Shown here piece by piece: positions 16,482 through 23,992 of a stretch of DNA of 35,216 nt (positions within the stretch are counted from its first letter, which is position 1; each line of letters starts with the position of its first letter). Below the pieces are notes generated by a model. The model had not been told where the DNA came from, searched no databases, and saw only the letters and a program-made list of their open reading frames with translations. The stretch is from Patescibacteria group bacterium (GTDB lineage: Bacteria; Patescibacteriota; Minisyncoccia; Minisyncoccales; Staskawiczbacteraceae), in assembly GCA_018829965.1 (NCBI GenBank), contig JAHJTG010000005.1, positions 113,558 through 148,773 on the forward strand, read 5' to 3'. The translations under genes were made by a program, and so were the position numbers.

Positions 16482-16946
16482 TCATTCCTTCATTCCAAGA
16501 ATAAATTTATTCGCTCTTGTTAAAACTCCCTGGCTTTTTTTGCGAAACCTATTTTTCCCAAGCCTTTCTATAGCTTTCTCAAAATCTAACCACTCAAATC
16601 CTTTATGCTCGTGGGATATTTTAACATTTTTATTTTTAGACTCGACCAAATAAAAAGCTACTGTTTTAAAAATCTTTTGGCCGCGCATATTCCCTTTGTA
16701 AAAATTTCTTGAGGCAATAAAGGAGAAGCTTTCTTTAGTTTTAAAGCCCGAAATTATTTCTAAATTATCCAATCCTGTCTCTTCTCTCGTCTCCCTCTCC
16801 GCCGCATTAATCTCTTTCTCCTTTTTTTCAATTTCTCCTTTTGGAAAATACCAATAACGTTCATTATGTTTTAAAAGCAGATATTCAATTTTTCCATTTG
16901 GATTGCGGTAAAATACTACCGCTCCAGCTGTTTTTTTGATAGGCAT
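16482..16946 (-). CDS. NUDIX hydrolase
   Basis: The NUDIX box GEIEKKEKEINAAERETREETGL (about residues 37-59) fits GX5EX7REUXEEXGU with all the catalytic glutamates. The surrounding sequence (AGAVVFYRN..., YWYFPKGEIEKKE, a late HEHKGFEWLDFEKA) resembles Ap4A hydrolase-type NUDIX proteins that clean up dinucleoside polyphosphates. The exact substrate cannot be told. Its ATG shares one base with the stop of polX (TAATG), so it is probably translated by reinitiation. Confidence 0.9.
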   Translation of the reverse strand: MPIKKTAGAVVFYRNPNGKIEYLLLKHNERYWYFPKGEIEKKEKEINAAERETREETGLDNLEIISGFKTKESFSFIASRNFYKGNMRGQKIFKTVAFYLVESKNKNVKISHEHKGFEWLDFEKAIERLGKNRFRKKSQGVLTRANKFILGMKE

Positions 16947-18706
16947 TATTTGAAAAACTTTAATAACCTGTCTAAAGATTGTGTATTAATAACATCCTCT
17001 TTTTCCGCCCAACCACGACGGGCTTGGGCAACACCATACTCTATCTGGCTCATTTGTTCTTTTTGATGAGAATCAGTATTTATTATCATTTTAACTCCGG
17101 CTTCTTTTGCTTTCCTTATGTTCGTATCTTTTAAATCTAACCTCACCGGTGAAGAATTTATCTCTAAAATAGTGCCTGTTTCTTTTGCCACTCTCAATAT
17201 CTTATCAAAATCAATTGCATACTCTTCACGACGCTGGATTAAACGGCCGGTAGGGTGAGAAATAATATCAATGTTGGGATTTTTCATGGCTCTGATTATT
17301 CTCTCGGTCATTTCTTCCTTTGCCATATTCATATGAGAATGAACACCAGCAATAACATAATCGAGCTGCGACAGAACCCCGTCTTTTATATCAACCGAAC
17401 CATTTGACAATATGTTTGTCTCACAACCCTGCAAAACTTGAAACTTGGAACTTGGAACTTGAAGCTTTTCGTTCAATTTTTCAATTTCTTTTCGTTGTTG
17501 AAGCAATTGCCTCCCACTTAAGCCATGCTCAATTCTTAAAAACTCTGTGTGGTCGGAAATGCCAAGATATTCATATCCTAAATTTCTCGCATATTTTGCC
17601 ATTTCTTCAATTGAATCTTCCCCGCCATCCCAATTAGAATGACAATGCAAATCTCCTTTAATATCTTTTTGCTCAATTAATTTTGGCAGTTTATTTTTAA
17701 GACCTGCCTCTAATTCTCCTTGATTTTCTCTTAATTCCGGCGGGATCCAAGGCAAGCCAATTTTTTTATAAATTTCCTCTTCGGTCTTGCCTGCGAGCAT
17801 TTTTGAACCACGAAACATGCCATATTCGTTCAGCTTTAGACCTCTGCTTATAGCAAGCATCCTGGTTTCTATGTTATGCTCTTTTGAGCCAGTAAAATAT
17901 TGCAGAGCAGACCCATAGCTTTTTTCCGGCACAACTCTTAAATCTACGTCGAAACCTTGTTTCACCCCCACACCACAACTTTGTTTGGTGTGGGGGTGAA
18001 TTCTTACAGAAGCTTTAGTAGAACCTTTTGCCCAAACTTTTTCTACTCCGGGTAGTTTAATAAAAAAATCTACCACTTTGGCGGGATTCTTAGAAATTGT
18101 TAATATATCAACATCGCCAATAGTTTCTTTCATCCGTCTCGCAGACCCAGCTAAACTTATTTTCTTTATCTCTTTTAAGCTTTCTATCTCTTTTAAAATT
18201 TCTCGGATTCTGGGCATAATTTCGCCCAAAAGAAACCTTCCTTTACCACGTTTTAAAAAAGCAAGACCTTCTAAAATATTCTTTTCTGTTTTTTCTCCGA
18301 AACCGAATAAAGGAGCGATTTTGTGAGACTTGGCTGCTTTTTCCAAATCTTTTAGAGCTTTGATTTTAAGTTTTTGATAAAGAATCTTTACTTTTTTAGG
18401 ACCCAATCCTTCAACAGAAGTTAGGGATTCCAAATCCATTGGAAACTTTTTCTTGTACTCTTCATAAATTCTAATTGTTCCGGTTTTTAAACATTCTTCA
18501 ATAGCCTTTGCAATACCCTCTCCAACTCCCGGAATCTTTTTAAGGACTTCAAATCCTCCTTTTCTATACATCTCCTCAACGTCTTCATCCAGCGCCTCTA
18601 AAGCCATGGCCACTTTTTCGTAGGCATAAGGCTTAAACGGCACTCCGTCCATTTGAAGATAAGTTGCAACAGTATAAAATATTTTTGCTATCTCCTGATT
18701 TTTCAT
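16946..18706 (-). CDS. polX: Family X DNA polymerase with PHP domain (PolX)
   Basis: The 586-residue protein combines a Pol beta-like polymerase with a PHP phosphoesterase for base-excision and end repair. In order: the 8-kDa and HhH regions (GVGEGIAKAIEE, VEGLGPKKVKIL), the nucleotidyl-transferase motif LAGSARRMKETIGDVDIL (about residues 184-201) with the first two metal aspartates, the third in GFDVDLRVV, and the PHP domain from about 352 (KGDLHCHSNWDGG, HSHMNM, DSHQ). A 15-bp-stem hairpin is read in frame just before the third catalytic Asp strand and adds HPHTKQSCGVGVKQ (about 235-248). Other PolX proteins do not have this, as far as I recall. The enzyme may tolerate it as a loop. Confidence 0.95.
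   Translation of the reverse strand: MKNQEIAKIFYTVATYLQMDGVPFKPYAYEKVAMALEALDEDVEEMYRKGGFEVLKKIPGVGEGIAKAIEECLKTGTIRIYEEYKKKFPMDLESLTSVEGLGPKKVKILYQKLKIKALKDLEKAAKSHKIAPLFGFGEKTEKNILEGLAFLKRGKGRFLLGEIMPRIREILKEIESLKEIKKISLAGSARRMKETIGDVDILTISKNPAKVVDFFIKLPGVEKVWAKGSTKASVRIHPHTKQSCGVGVKQGFDVDLRVVPEKSYGSALQYFTGSKEHNIETRMLAISRGLKLNEYGMFRGSKMLAGKTEEEIYKKIGLPWIPPELRENQGELEAGLKNKLPKLIEQKDIKGDLHCHSNWDGGEDSIEEMAKYARNLGYEYLGISDHTEFLRIEHGLSGRQLLQQRKEIEKLNEKLQVPSSKFQVLQGCETNILSNGSVDIKDGVLSQLDYVIAGVHSHMNMAKEEMTERIIRAMKNPNIDIISHPTGRLIQRREEYAIDFDKILRVAKETGTILEINSSPVRLDLKDTNIRKAKEAGVKMIINTDSHQKEQMSQIEYGVAQARRGWAEKEDVINTQSLDRLLKFFK
17961..18000. repeat. Perfect hairpin inserted in polX, matching the GIY-YIG element ends
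   Basis: TTCACCCCCACACCA (17961-17975) pairs perfectly with TGGTGTGGGGGTGAA (17986-18000) across a 10-base loop. The arm sequence recurs at both ends of the GIY-YIG element at 28115-28426. It could be a MITE-like, gene-less derivative. Confidence 0.85.
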
Positions 18707-18726
18707 AAAATTTTCTTCAAAGTCGT

Positions 18727-18760
18727 GATTCGTAATTCGTTTAGATTCGTAATCCGTAGG
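18727..18760. repeat. CGAATTACGAAT element, short inverted copy
   Basis: Read on the minus strand: CCTACGGATTACGAAT, then CTAAACGAATTACGAAT. This matches the start of the 15768 element. It ends directly against the stop codon of the MFS gene (18761) and fills most of the gap to polX. Confidence 0.75.
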
Positions 18761-19396
18761 TCAGAATGGTCTTGACGGAGGAATCTCATGTAATTGTCCA
18801 TCTTTTGGCCTCATATCTTTACGAATTAAAAATATAAGGAAAACAGAAATCATAGTAAGTGTCCCTGTCAAAATAAATATTGCCTGAAACCCAATATAAG
18901 CGGCCATAATCCCACCTAATGCGCCAGTAATACCTACGCCAATCCCTAAAAGAGTGCTATCTAAACTACTTTCATAAGCTTCTCTACCTTTATCAATATG
19001 TCTTATAAAAATTGCCCATGAAGAAGGAACAACCATAGACATACCAATTGCATGGAGTATTTGCAGTAAATAAACATGTATTGGCAAAAAAGAAATCAAA
19101 AAACCAAACGGTACCAATCCGGTTAAAAATACGCCTATCACAAAAAACCAAAAATCATCTTTTTCTCCATGATTTTTATCAAGATAACGGCCAATCGGTA
19201 TTTGTAGTATTGATTTTACCGCCCAATAAGAAAGAGAGGCAAATCCAGCTATTTTTACTCCATTAGCTACATCACCAACAGCAATTGTTTGAAGAATAAA
19301 TATAGCAAAAACCGGACCCAACAAACCCCAAGCAGAGTTTATAACAATATCCCAATATATATAAATCCTTATTACTTTGTTTACTCCTTTAAACAT
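18761..19396 (-). CDS. Half-size MFS-like membrane protein (6 helices)
   Basis: This 211-residue protein has about six membrane segments and an MFS motif A-like loop (IGRYLDKNHGEK, about residues 67-78) between helices 2 and 3. It corresponds to one half of a standard 12-helix Major Facilitator protein. Half-size members occur in CPR genomes and might work as dimers. The substrate is unknown. The stop abuts a CGAATTACGAAT repeat, so truncation by the repeat is possible, although the tail after helix 6 looks complete. It follows the greA terminator and must have its own promoter. Confidence 0.7.
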   Translation of the reverse strand: MFKGVNKVIRIYIYWDIVINSAWGLLGPVFAIFILQTIAVGDVANGVKIAGFASLSYWAVKSILQIPIGRYLDKNHGEKDDFWFFVIGVFLTGLVPFGFLISFLPIHVYLLQILHAIGMSMVVPSSWAIFIRHIDKGREAYESSLDSTLLGIGVGITGALGGIMAAYIGFQAIFILTGTLTMISVFLIFLIRKDMRPKDGQLHEIPPSRPF

Positions 19397-19460
19397 AATT
19401 TTTAAAATATTAGTTTCTTAAAGTTTGTTTATTCAATATACTATAAAGTTATCAAACAAA

Positions 19461-19482
19461 AAATGCCCCAGAAGGGGCATTT
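19461..19482 (-). terminator. Intrinsic terminator after greA
   Basis: AAATGCCCC-AGAA-GGGGCATTT; on the minus strand it is followed by TTTTTTGTTTG. It lies 18 bases after the greA stop. Confidence 0.85.
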
Positions 19483-19499
19483 TGAATCAATGCTCTGAA

Positions 19500-19973
19500 T
19501 TATGATGTAAAATATTTAATTCTTTTTACTGTATAGGTTTTTTTAATTGGGGTAAAAATAGTAATTTTATCTCCAACCCTGTGCCCCAAAAGAGCGCTAC
19601 CTACCGGAGATTCATTGCTAATTTTACCCAACGCTGGATTTGCCTCTAACGTTCCGACAATAACGAATTCATCTTTTCTGCCATTAATCTCTAATGTTAC
19701 AGCAGACCCTAATCCTATTGAGTTTTGTTTTTCCGAAGAAGATTTTTTTATGATTTCGTAACTTTTCAAAATATTCCCCAGATCATTAATCCTTAACCTT
19801 AAAGACTCCATATCTTCCTGAAAATTAACGTATTCGGGGTTTATATCCTCAGACTCAAAAGGTTTAGGAGTATCTCCTTTTGTTTTATTAAGCTCAACAA
19901 TAAGTAAATCTTCGTACTCTTTCTTTAACTCTCCGAATTTCTCTTTAGTTATGTAAAATATTTTTTCTGTCAT
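19500..19973 (-). CDS. greA: Transcription elongation factor GreA/GreB family
   Basis: The 157-residue protein has an N-terminal antiparallel coiled coil (about residues 8-80) and a C-terminal FKBP-like domain (about 85-157) with NPALGKISNESPVGSALLGHRVGD, matching the Gre signature. Gre factors make backtracked RNA polymerase cleave its transcript. The coiled-coil tip carries acidic residues (FESEDINPEY). It could be a GreA paralogue rather than the housekeeping copy. It is a single-gene unit with a strong terminator. Confidence 0.88.
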   Translation of the reverse strand: MTEKIFYITKEKFGELKKEYEDLLIVELNKTKGDTPKPFESEDINPEYVNFQEDMESLRLRINDLGNILKSYEIIKKSSSEKQNSIGLGSAVTLEINGRKDEFVIVGTLEANPALGKISNESPVGSALLGHRVGDKITIFTPIKKTYTVKRIKYFTS

Positions 19974-20106
19974 AAAGTTTTACTATAACGTTTTTAGGGT
20001 GCGTTCATTTTATCCGCAAGAATTATTTATGTCAACCCTTCATCCATTTTCCATTTTTTAATATTCGTTTTATTTAAACCGACAAAGTTTTTGTATAGGT
20101 GAAGGG

Positions 20107-21405
20107 TTAAAAAAGAGCTTTTTGTTTTGATAATTTTTTATTTTTTTCAGAAAATATCTTAATTTTTCCGTATACGCCATCAAAACCAGGCTCAATAAAG
20201 ACCTTTCCTTCTCTTACTTTTATAATACCGTCGGCAATTTCGGGAAGGGTGTTTTTATTAAGTTCTTCTTTTGAAACCTCTAATAATATCTTTAATTCGT
20301 TCCCGCATTTCCCGATTAATTTATTATATTCTTGATTAACTTTTTTTGAAATTACACCTACACCTTGAGCTTCAGCAATTATTTCCTGTAAAGGTATTAA
20401 ACTGCGAAATGGTATTCTATTTTCGGGTAGAAATCCCTCAGGTCTATCGGCCAATTCTTCTACCCTATTTAAGACACCTATTGTTAAAGGTTTTTTACAA
20501 ACCGGGCAAATATTGTTATATTTTTTTGATTCTCTTGGTAATAAACTTATTTCGCAATTCCTATGACCATCATGATGATATTTCCCCTCTTCTGGAAAGA
20601 ATTCTATTGTATAAAGAAACTTTTTATTGTTCTTTGCCTCGATATCGACTGCGTCGGTATCGAGGATACTCGACGGCGAAGCCGTCGGGAATTTAATCGC
20701 TTCAGATATTCCCTGATAATTTATTTCTGTATCAAAAACATTTGCCTCCCTTCCAATTTTTTGGGGAGAATGAGCATCTGAATTGCTTATTAAAGTAATT
20801 CTTCGACCATCTGGCATTCGCCAAAGCATCTCGGGACTAGCCGAAAGTCCGGTTTCGCCCGCATAAATATATTTAACATAATCGTCAAAACATTCTTCAA
20901 GAGAATCAAATCCTGACTTTGAACCAAATACAGAAAACCATGGAGTCATTAAATGCGCCGGAACAACTAAGCAATCTTCCGAAGTATTCAATACGATCTT
21001 CGCCAATTCTTTGGCATCTAAACCTAAAATCGGTCTGCCGTCTGCTTTTAAATTTCCTATCCAGCCTAACTGTGTATTAATTTTTTCTACAACATCAAAA
21101 GACGGCGCAAAAACTATAATATGTATCTTCCTTACCCTGTTATTTTTTGAGTAAATACAGCTGATTTCCGAAGTTAAAATAAAGCGCGTCGGCGAATCTG
21201 TCTCTTTTATCTTAAAAAGGCCAGCTTCTGCTGGCTCTAATTTTTGTTTCAGGGATTTAAGCCACTCTGGATGCGTAAAATCCCCTGTGCCAAGAACCTT
21301 AATCCCTTTTATCCTCGCCCACTTATCCAGACTTTCTAAATCCATCTGTGGGGAAGTGGCTCTTGAATATTTGGAATGGATATGGAAATCAGCTACGAAC
21401 TTCAT
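20107..21405 (-). CDS. PHP-domain nuclease, Endonuclease Q-like
   Basis: The 432-residue protein begins with the PHP motif ADFHIHSKYSRATS and continues with GTGDFTHPEW, LTSEISCIY, VPAHLMTPWFSVFG and SNSDAHSP, which together make a three-metal PHP centre. The C-terminal part has a Cys module (ending ICPVCKKPL) and RVEELADRPEG, as in Endonuclease Q. EndoQ cuts DNA 5' of deaminated bases (uracil, hypoxanthine) in archaea and some bacteria. A palindrome-rich block adds about 19 residues (ISEAIKFPTASPSSILDTD region, about 236-256) just before the conserved KKFLYTIEFFPEEGKYH. This looks like an insertion. Confidence 0.88.
   Translation of the reverse strand: MKFVADFHIHSKYSRATSPQMDLESLDKWARIKGIKVLGTGDFTHPEWLKSLKQKLEPAEAGLFKIKETDSPTRFILTSEISCIYSKNNRVRKIHIIVFAPSFDVVEKINTQLGWIGNLKADGRPILGLDAKELAKIVLNTSEDCLVVPAHLMTPWFSVFGSKSGFDSLEECFDDYVKYIYAGETGLSASPEMLWRMPDGRRITLISNSDAHSPQKIGREANVFDTEINYQGISEAIKFPTASPSSILDTDAVDIEAKNNKKFLYTIEFFPEEGKYHHDGHRNCEISLLPRESKKYNNICPVCKKPLTIGVLNRVEELADRPEGFLPENRIPFRSLIPLQEIIAEAQGVGVISKKVNQEYNKLIGKCGNELKILLEVSKEELNKNTLPEIADGIIKVREGKVFIEPGFDGVYGKIKIFSEKNKKLSKQKALF
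20637..20691. repeat. Nested palindromes inserted in the EndoQ-like gene
   Basis: CTCGATA (20638-20644) pairs with TATCGAG (20658-20664), and CGACGGC-GAA-GCCGTCG (20671-20687) is a perfect GC hairpin. The block shares GTCGG(T/C)ATCGAG...TCGA...TCGGGA(A)TTT with the repeats at 1771 and 23461. Confidence 0.75.
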
Positions 21406-21556
21406 CCCAGTATATCAACCTCCAGAAGTCAAACCCATTTAGTTCTTGGTTTGAATTCTCGTGGTTAATTGTTAATTTATTTACCCAGTATTATATTCCT
21501 GTATTTTTGGTTTGACATTTTGAGCCAAGAACACTGGAGGTTATATTACTGGGTCA
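21400..21556. repeat. Large imperfect inverted repeat with re-ordered inner modules
   Basis: CCCAGTATATCAACCTCCAG (near 21405) is matched by CTGGAGGTTATATTACTGGG (21532-21551). Within the arms the words GTCAAACC and GTTCTTGG occur on the left, and their complements GGTTTGAC and CCAAGAAC on the right, in an order that cannot all nest. It fills the gap between the DUF5680 gene and the EndoQ-like gene and reaches the start codon of the latter. Confidence 0.7.
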
Positions 21557-22543
21557 TTTATAAATTAAACCTCCTTGATAATTTAATTTATATACATTCT
21601 TCCCACCTGAGAATATTTTTTCTTCTCCAAAAAACTTTCCGATGTCACCCGAACCATTATCTTCATAGCGGAATTCCTTCTTTTCTATTTCACACTTCTC
21701 GCCAAATCGGCACTTATCGGCTAATTTTAATAATGCTTGTTTCAAAAATCCAGCTGATTTTTCGGATAATTGATCTCCAAAATATCCCATACCCCAAACT
21801 GGTCTACTATTATAGTAAATGACTTCTTGGCCGATAAGGTTTTTCTGACCGTTAAAATAGACGTCCCTATAGAACCAATCTCCTTTCTGATATTCCATTT
21901 CCTTTGATCCCTTTAACCTTGGCGCCTCAACCTCAACCCCGCCGCCGGCAAAAGTTTTACTGCGCGCTTCAGTTATAAACTCTTTTAATTCACCTGGTTT
22001 TATCTTTACTATCTCAGAAAATCCAGTTTCAGGAAAAACAAGTTTGCCACCATCATTAATTATTTTTATTAAAACATTAGCAAGATCTCTTTTCTCTATC
22101 AAATATTTTGAATAATTGCTATTTATATTAACATCTATCGGCACTTTAAATTGAAAACTTCTTGTTGCTATCTCGTCGGCAATCTCAAAAAACTTATCTG
22201 CTGGAATCAACCAAAGATACTCACTAATATCTTGAGCCACTATATCGAAACTTGAAAATAGAAAATAGAAGTTGAGTTTTTCTTCGTACTCTCCTTCTGA
22301 TATTTTATTGATAAAAACCTTTTCTTTAATTTCTTTTTCACACTCCCTAATCTGAAGATGTATTTCGATATCGTCATAATATTCTCCTCTTTTCTTTATA
22401 ATAATATCCGTACCGACGAGAGTATTCGGTGGTTTAACAATAGTGAGCTTGCCACTAGCTGTCTCAGCAACCCAATCAATAATTTTATTCTCAATTTTTT
22501 CTTTAGTCTCTGTTGAGTTATTAACTCTTTTTGTTTTCATCAA
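21554..22543 (-). CDS. DUF5680-domain protein with unknown N-terminal domain
   Basis: The 329-residue protein has a recognisable C-terminal DUF5680 domain (about 175-329): FITEARSKTFAGGG, YQKGDWFYRDVYFNGQ, GQEVIYYNSRPVWGMGYFG, GGLIYK. DUF5680 is of unknown function and is sometimes fused to HTH domains. The N-terminal 170 residues are mixed alpha/beta and resemble small nuclease-fold domains (AETASGKLTIVKPPN, TDIIIKKR, ADKFFEIADE) only loosely. It overlaps the end of the mgtC-like gene by 23 bases, so the two are probably co-translated. Confidence 0.7.
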   Translation of the reverse strand: MMKTKRVNNSTETKEKIENKIIDWVAETASGKLTIVKPPNTLVGTDIIIKKRGEYYDDIEIHLQIRECEKEIKEKVFINKISEGEYEEKLNFYFLFSSFDIVAQDISEYLWLIPADKFFEIADEIATRSFQFKVPIDVNINSNYSKYLIEKRDLANVLIKIINDGGKLVFPETGFSEIVKIKPGELKEFITEARSKTFAGGGVEVEAPRLKGSKEMEYQKGDWFYRDVYFNGQKNLIGQEVIYYNSRPVWGMGYFGDQLSEKSAGFLKQALLKLADKCRFGEKCEIEKKEFRYEDNGSGDIGKFFGEEKIFSGGKNVYKLNYQGGLIYK

Positions 22544-22976
22544 TCTTTAAAAACTTTTCTTCTACTACTCTAAAAATAGTCAATATTCCTAATGCTAAAA
22601 AAGCAGTGAAAGCAGCTATCAAGTAGAGTTTGATCCCAACTGCCACACCGATAGCTGAAACCAGCCAGATTCCGGTAGCAGTTGTTATCCCGTCTATTTT
22701 AGAGCCGTGAGGAAGAATCAACCCCGCGCCGATAAATCCCACTCCTAAAACTATACCAGCTATAATACGAGAAGGGTCAAAAACAATTCCGGTCGTTCCC
22801 GCAAAGGCTGTGAAAGCCTCTGAAGAAATTATTGTAAAAAGAGCGGCGCTTAAACAAACTAAAGAGTATGTTCTTAGTCCAGCTGCCCTCTTTTGGTATT
22901 CTCTTTCTACCCCCACTAACCCGCCTAATACAGCTGCTAAAAGCAATTGGAGAATAATTTGAATTTGAATTGCCAT
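22521..22976 (-). CDS. MgtC/SapB family membrane protein
   Basis: The 151-residue protein has about four membrane helices and the family signature: LLLAAVLGGLVGVEREYQKRAAGLRTYSLVCLSAALF, then DPSRIIAGIVLGVGFIGAGLIL and GITTATGIWLVSAIGVAVG. MgtC members affect magnesium homeostasis and the F-type ATPase in pathogens; in free or episymbiotic CPR cells the role is unknown. It lacks the C-terminal soluble domain of Salmonella MgtC, as many SapB-type members do. Confidence 0.92.
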   Translation of the reverse strand: MAIQIQIILQLLLAAVLGGLVGVEREYQKRAAGLRTYSLVCLSAALFTIISSEAFTAFAGTTGIVFDPSRIIAGIVLGVGFIGAGLILPHGSKIDGITTATGIWLVSAIGVAVGIKLYLIAAFTAFLALGILTIFRVVEEKFLKIDENKKS

Positions 22977-23082
22977 AATAAAAACAAATTAAATCTTAAT
23001 TTTTAATATATTTTAAGATTAAAGTTTATAAATTTATAAACTTATAAACTAATATTAAATATAATTATATTTAATATTAGGG

Positions 23083-23379
23083 TTATACTTTATAAACACT
23101 ATAACCTTCTCTTACTTTTTCGCTTACCTTTAAGCCGGTGGAACTGCCTTTTTTTGCTGTTTTTACTTTTTCGTGCTCAACCTGCATTGAATCAACGGCT
23201 TGAGTAAAATCGGTATTTTCTCCGCCGACAATCCTTATATTATCTCCTTCTTTTAAAACACCTGAAAGCTCAATCACCGCTACTCCGATATTAGAAAAGT
23301 AATGGGTAATCTTACCGATTAGTTTTCCTTCCTTGTCCGCCGTAGCTTTAGCGGAGGCGGATTCTTTTTCTTTTGGCAT
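23083..23379 (-). CDS. EF-Tu domain-2-like beta-barrel protein
   Basis: This 98-residue protein (ATG at 23379; a TTG start 6 codons upstream is less likely) matches a small family annotated as translation-elongation-factor-like: GKITHYFSNIGVAVIELSGVLKEGDNIRIVGGENTDFTQAVDSMQVEH is the EF-Tu domain 2 beta-barrel without a GTPase domain. The role is unknown. Near the N-terminus SASAKATADKEG is encoded by a 27-bp palindrome and is absent from the core fold, so it looks inserted. Confidence 0.8.
   Translation of the reverse strand: MPKEKESASAKATADKEGKLIGKITHYFSNIGVAVIELSGVLKEGDNIRIVGGENTDFTQAVDSMQVEHEKVKTAKKGSSTGLKVSEKVREGYSVYKV
23335..23361. repeat. 27-bp palindrome in frame in the EF-like gene
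   Basis: The arms are TCCGCC and GGCGGA around GTAGCTTTAGCGGA. It has the same framework as the palindrome at 14980-15006 in front of the first GIY-YIG gene; the differences at paired positions keep the stem (TT..AA against GC..GC). Confidence 0.75.
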
Positions 23380-23400
23380 AATACTTTTGCCTTGCAAAAG

Positions 23401-23575
23401 AAACTCTAAATACTAAATTCTAAATACGGCTTGGATTTTATTATTTAGAATTTGGGATTTGCTCCGACTTTGTTCCGACCTTGTCGAGAATGCTCGACTT
23501 TGTCGGCATCGAGAGTCCTCGACGATGTCGGGATTTAGGATTTAGGATTTCTAATTTAGGATTTACTATTTATTC
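23401..23575. repeat. Composite intergenic repeat, second copy of the 1672-1866 type
   Basis: The left arm carries CTAAAT-type words (23404-23426), the core at 23461-23550 is nearly identical to 1771-1860, and the right arm carries GGATTTAG words (23531-23570). An open frame running through the core is not considered coding. Confidence 0.8.
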
Positions 23576-23617
23576 GACCTTTTTAATATACTCTATTTTA
23601 ACATATTATTACGCACT

Positions 23618-23650
23618 CCGCACCAGAGTAAACACGATGCAGAACAGATC
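23618..23650. repeat. GCACC..GATGC hairpin repeat, also found inside elp3
   Basis: CCGCACCAGAGTAAACACGA and the following bases align with 24860-24895 in elp3, with a few substitutions. Both copies can form a GCACC/GRTGC stem. It lies just past the terminator of the candidate RNA. Confidence 0.6.
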
Positions 23651-23672
23651 AAAAAACTCGCCTGAGGCGAGT
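23651..23672 (-). terminator. Intrinsic terminator of the candidate RNA
   Basis: On the minus strand ACTCGCC-TCA-GGCGAGT is followed by TTTTT. Confidence 0.85.
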
Positions 23673-23814
23673 GTTTTGATGAGGGGGCGTATAACTCTCA
23701 ATACCATCGGTTTAAGCTCGAGCCTGATTCGGACAAGTGAATCAAGTTTATATAGTTTAACCTTTTGCATTAAGAACCATTTTGTCCTTGAGAATAAATC
23801 TCTCACCCCCTCAA
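23651..23814 (-). ncRNA. Candidate structured small RNA, possibly 6S-like
   Basis: A consensus-like promoter (23820-23847) and an intrinsic terminator (23651-23672) bound a 164-base non-coding transcript. The ends pair (GAGGGGG with CCCCCTC), then UUCUCAA pairs with UUGAGAG after an internal bubble of 11 and 7 bases. The terminal part has a CTTGATTC/GAATCAGG hairpin. A rod with an internal bubble is the shape of 6S RNA, which sequesters sigma-70 RNA polymerase; sequence identity to known 6S RNAs was not recognised. I am fairly sure of a transcript and unsure of the class. Confidence 0.5.
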
Positions 23815-23819
23815 CTTGT

Positions 23820-23847
23820 ATTCTAATCTCAGAGAAAAACGTGTCAA
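23820..23847 (-). promoter_or_regulatory. Sigma-70-type promoter of the candidate RNA
   Basis: On the minus strand TTGACA (23847-23842), a 16-base spacer, then TAGAAT (23825-23820). The start of transcription is expected near 23812-23815. Confidence 0.75.
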
Positions 23848-23885
23848 GTTTTTTTATATGTGGATATTCAAACGAGATGCTTGTC

Positions 23886-23992
23886 CTTCCGAAGCCCGAA
23901 TGTAAATGAGGGCGAAGGAAGAAATTATGGGGACTTACTCTATTCAGAAATTTATAAAAATTTCTGACGAGCTCGACGCAAACTATGTTTGC
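23886..23992. other. Cluster of three hairpins before the methyltransferase 3' end
   Basis: CTTCC-GAA-GCCC pairs with GGGC-GAA-GGAAG (about 23886-23921), with a symmetric GAA/GAA internal loop. TCAGAAATTT-ATAA-AAATTTCTGA lies at 23944-23967, and GCAAAC-TAT-GTTTGC at 23978-23992 overlaps the gene's stop. They may end the methyltransferase transcript. Confidence 0.5.

Noticed and set aside
18761-19396. MFS gene truncated by the adjacent repeat
   Set aside because: Six helices followed by a polar tail form a plausible complete half-size protein; truncation cannot be excluded but is not needed.
23481-23909. Open frame of 142 codons on the plus strand
   Set aside because: It runs through a dispersed repeat and antisense to the candidate RNA and its promoter; the composition is not protein-like.
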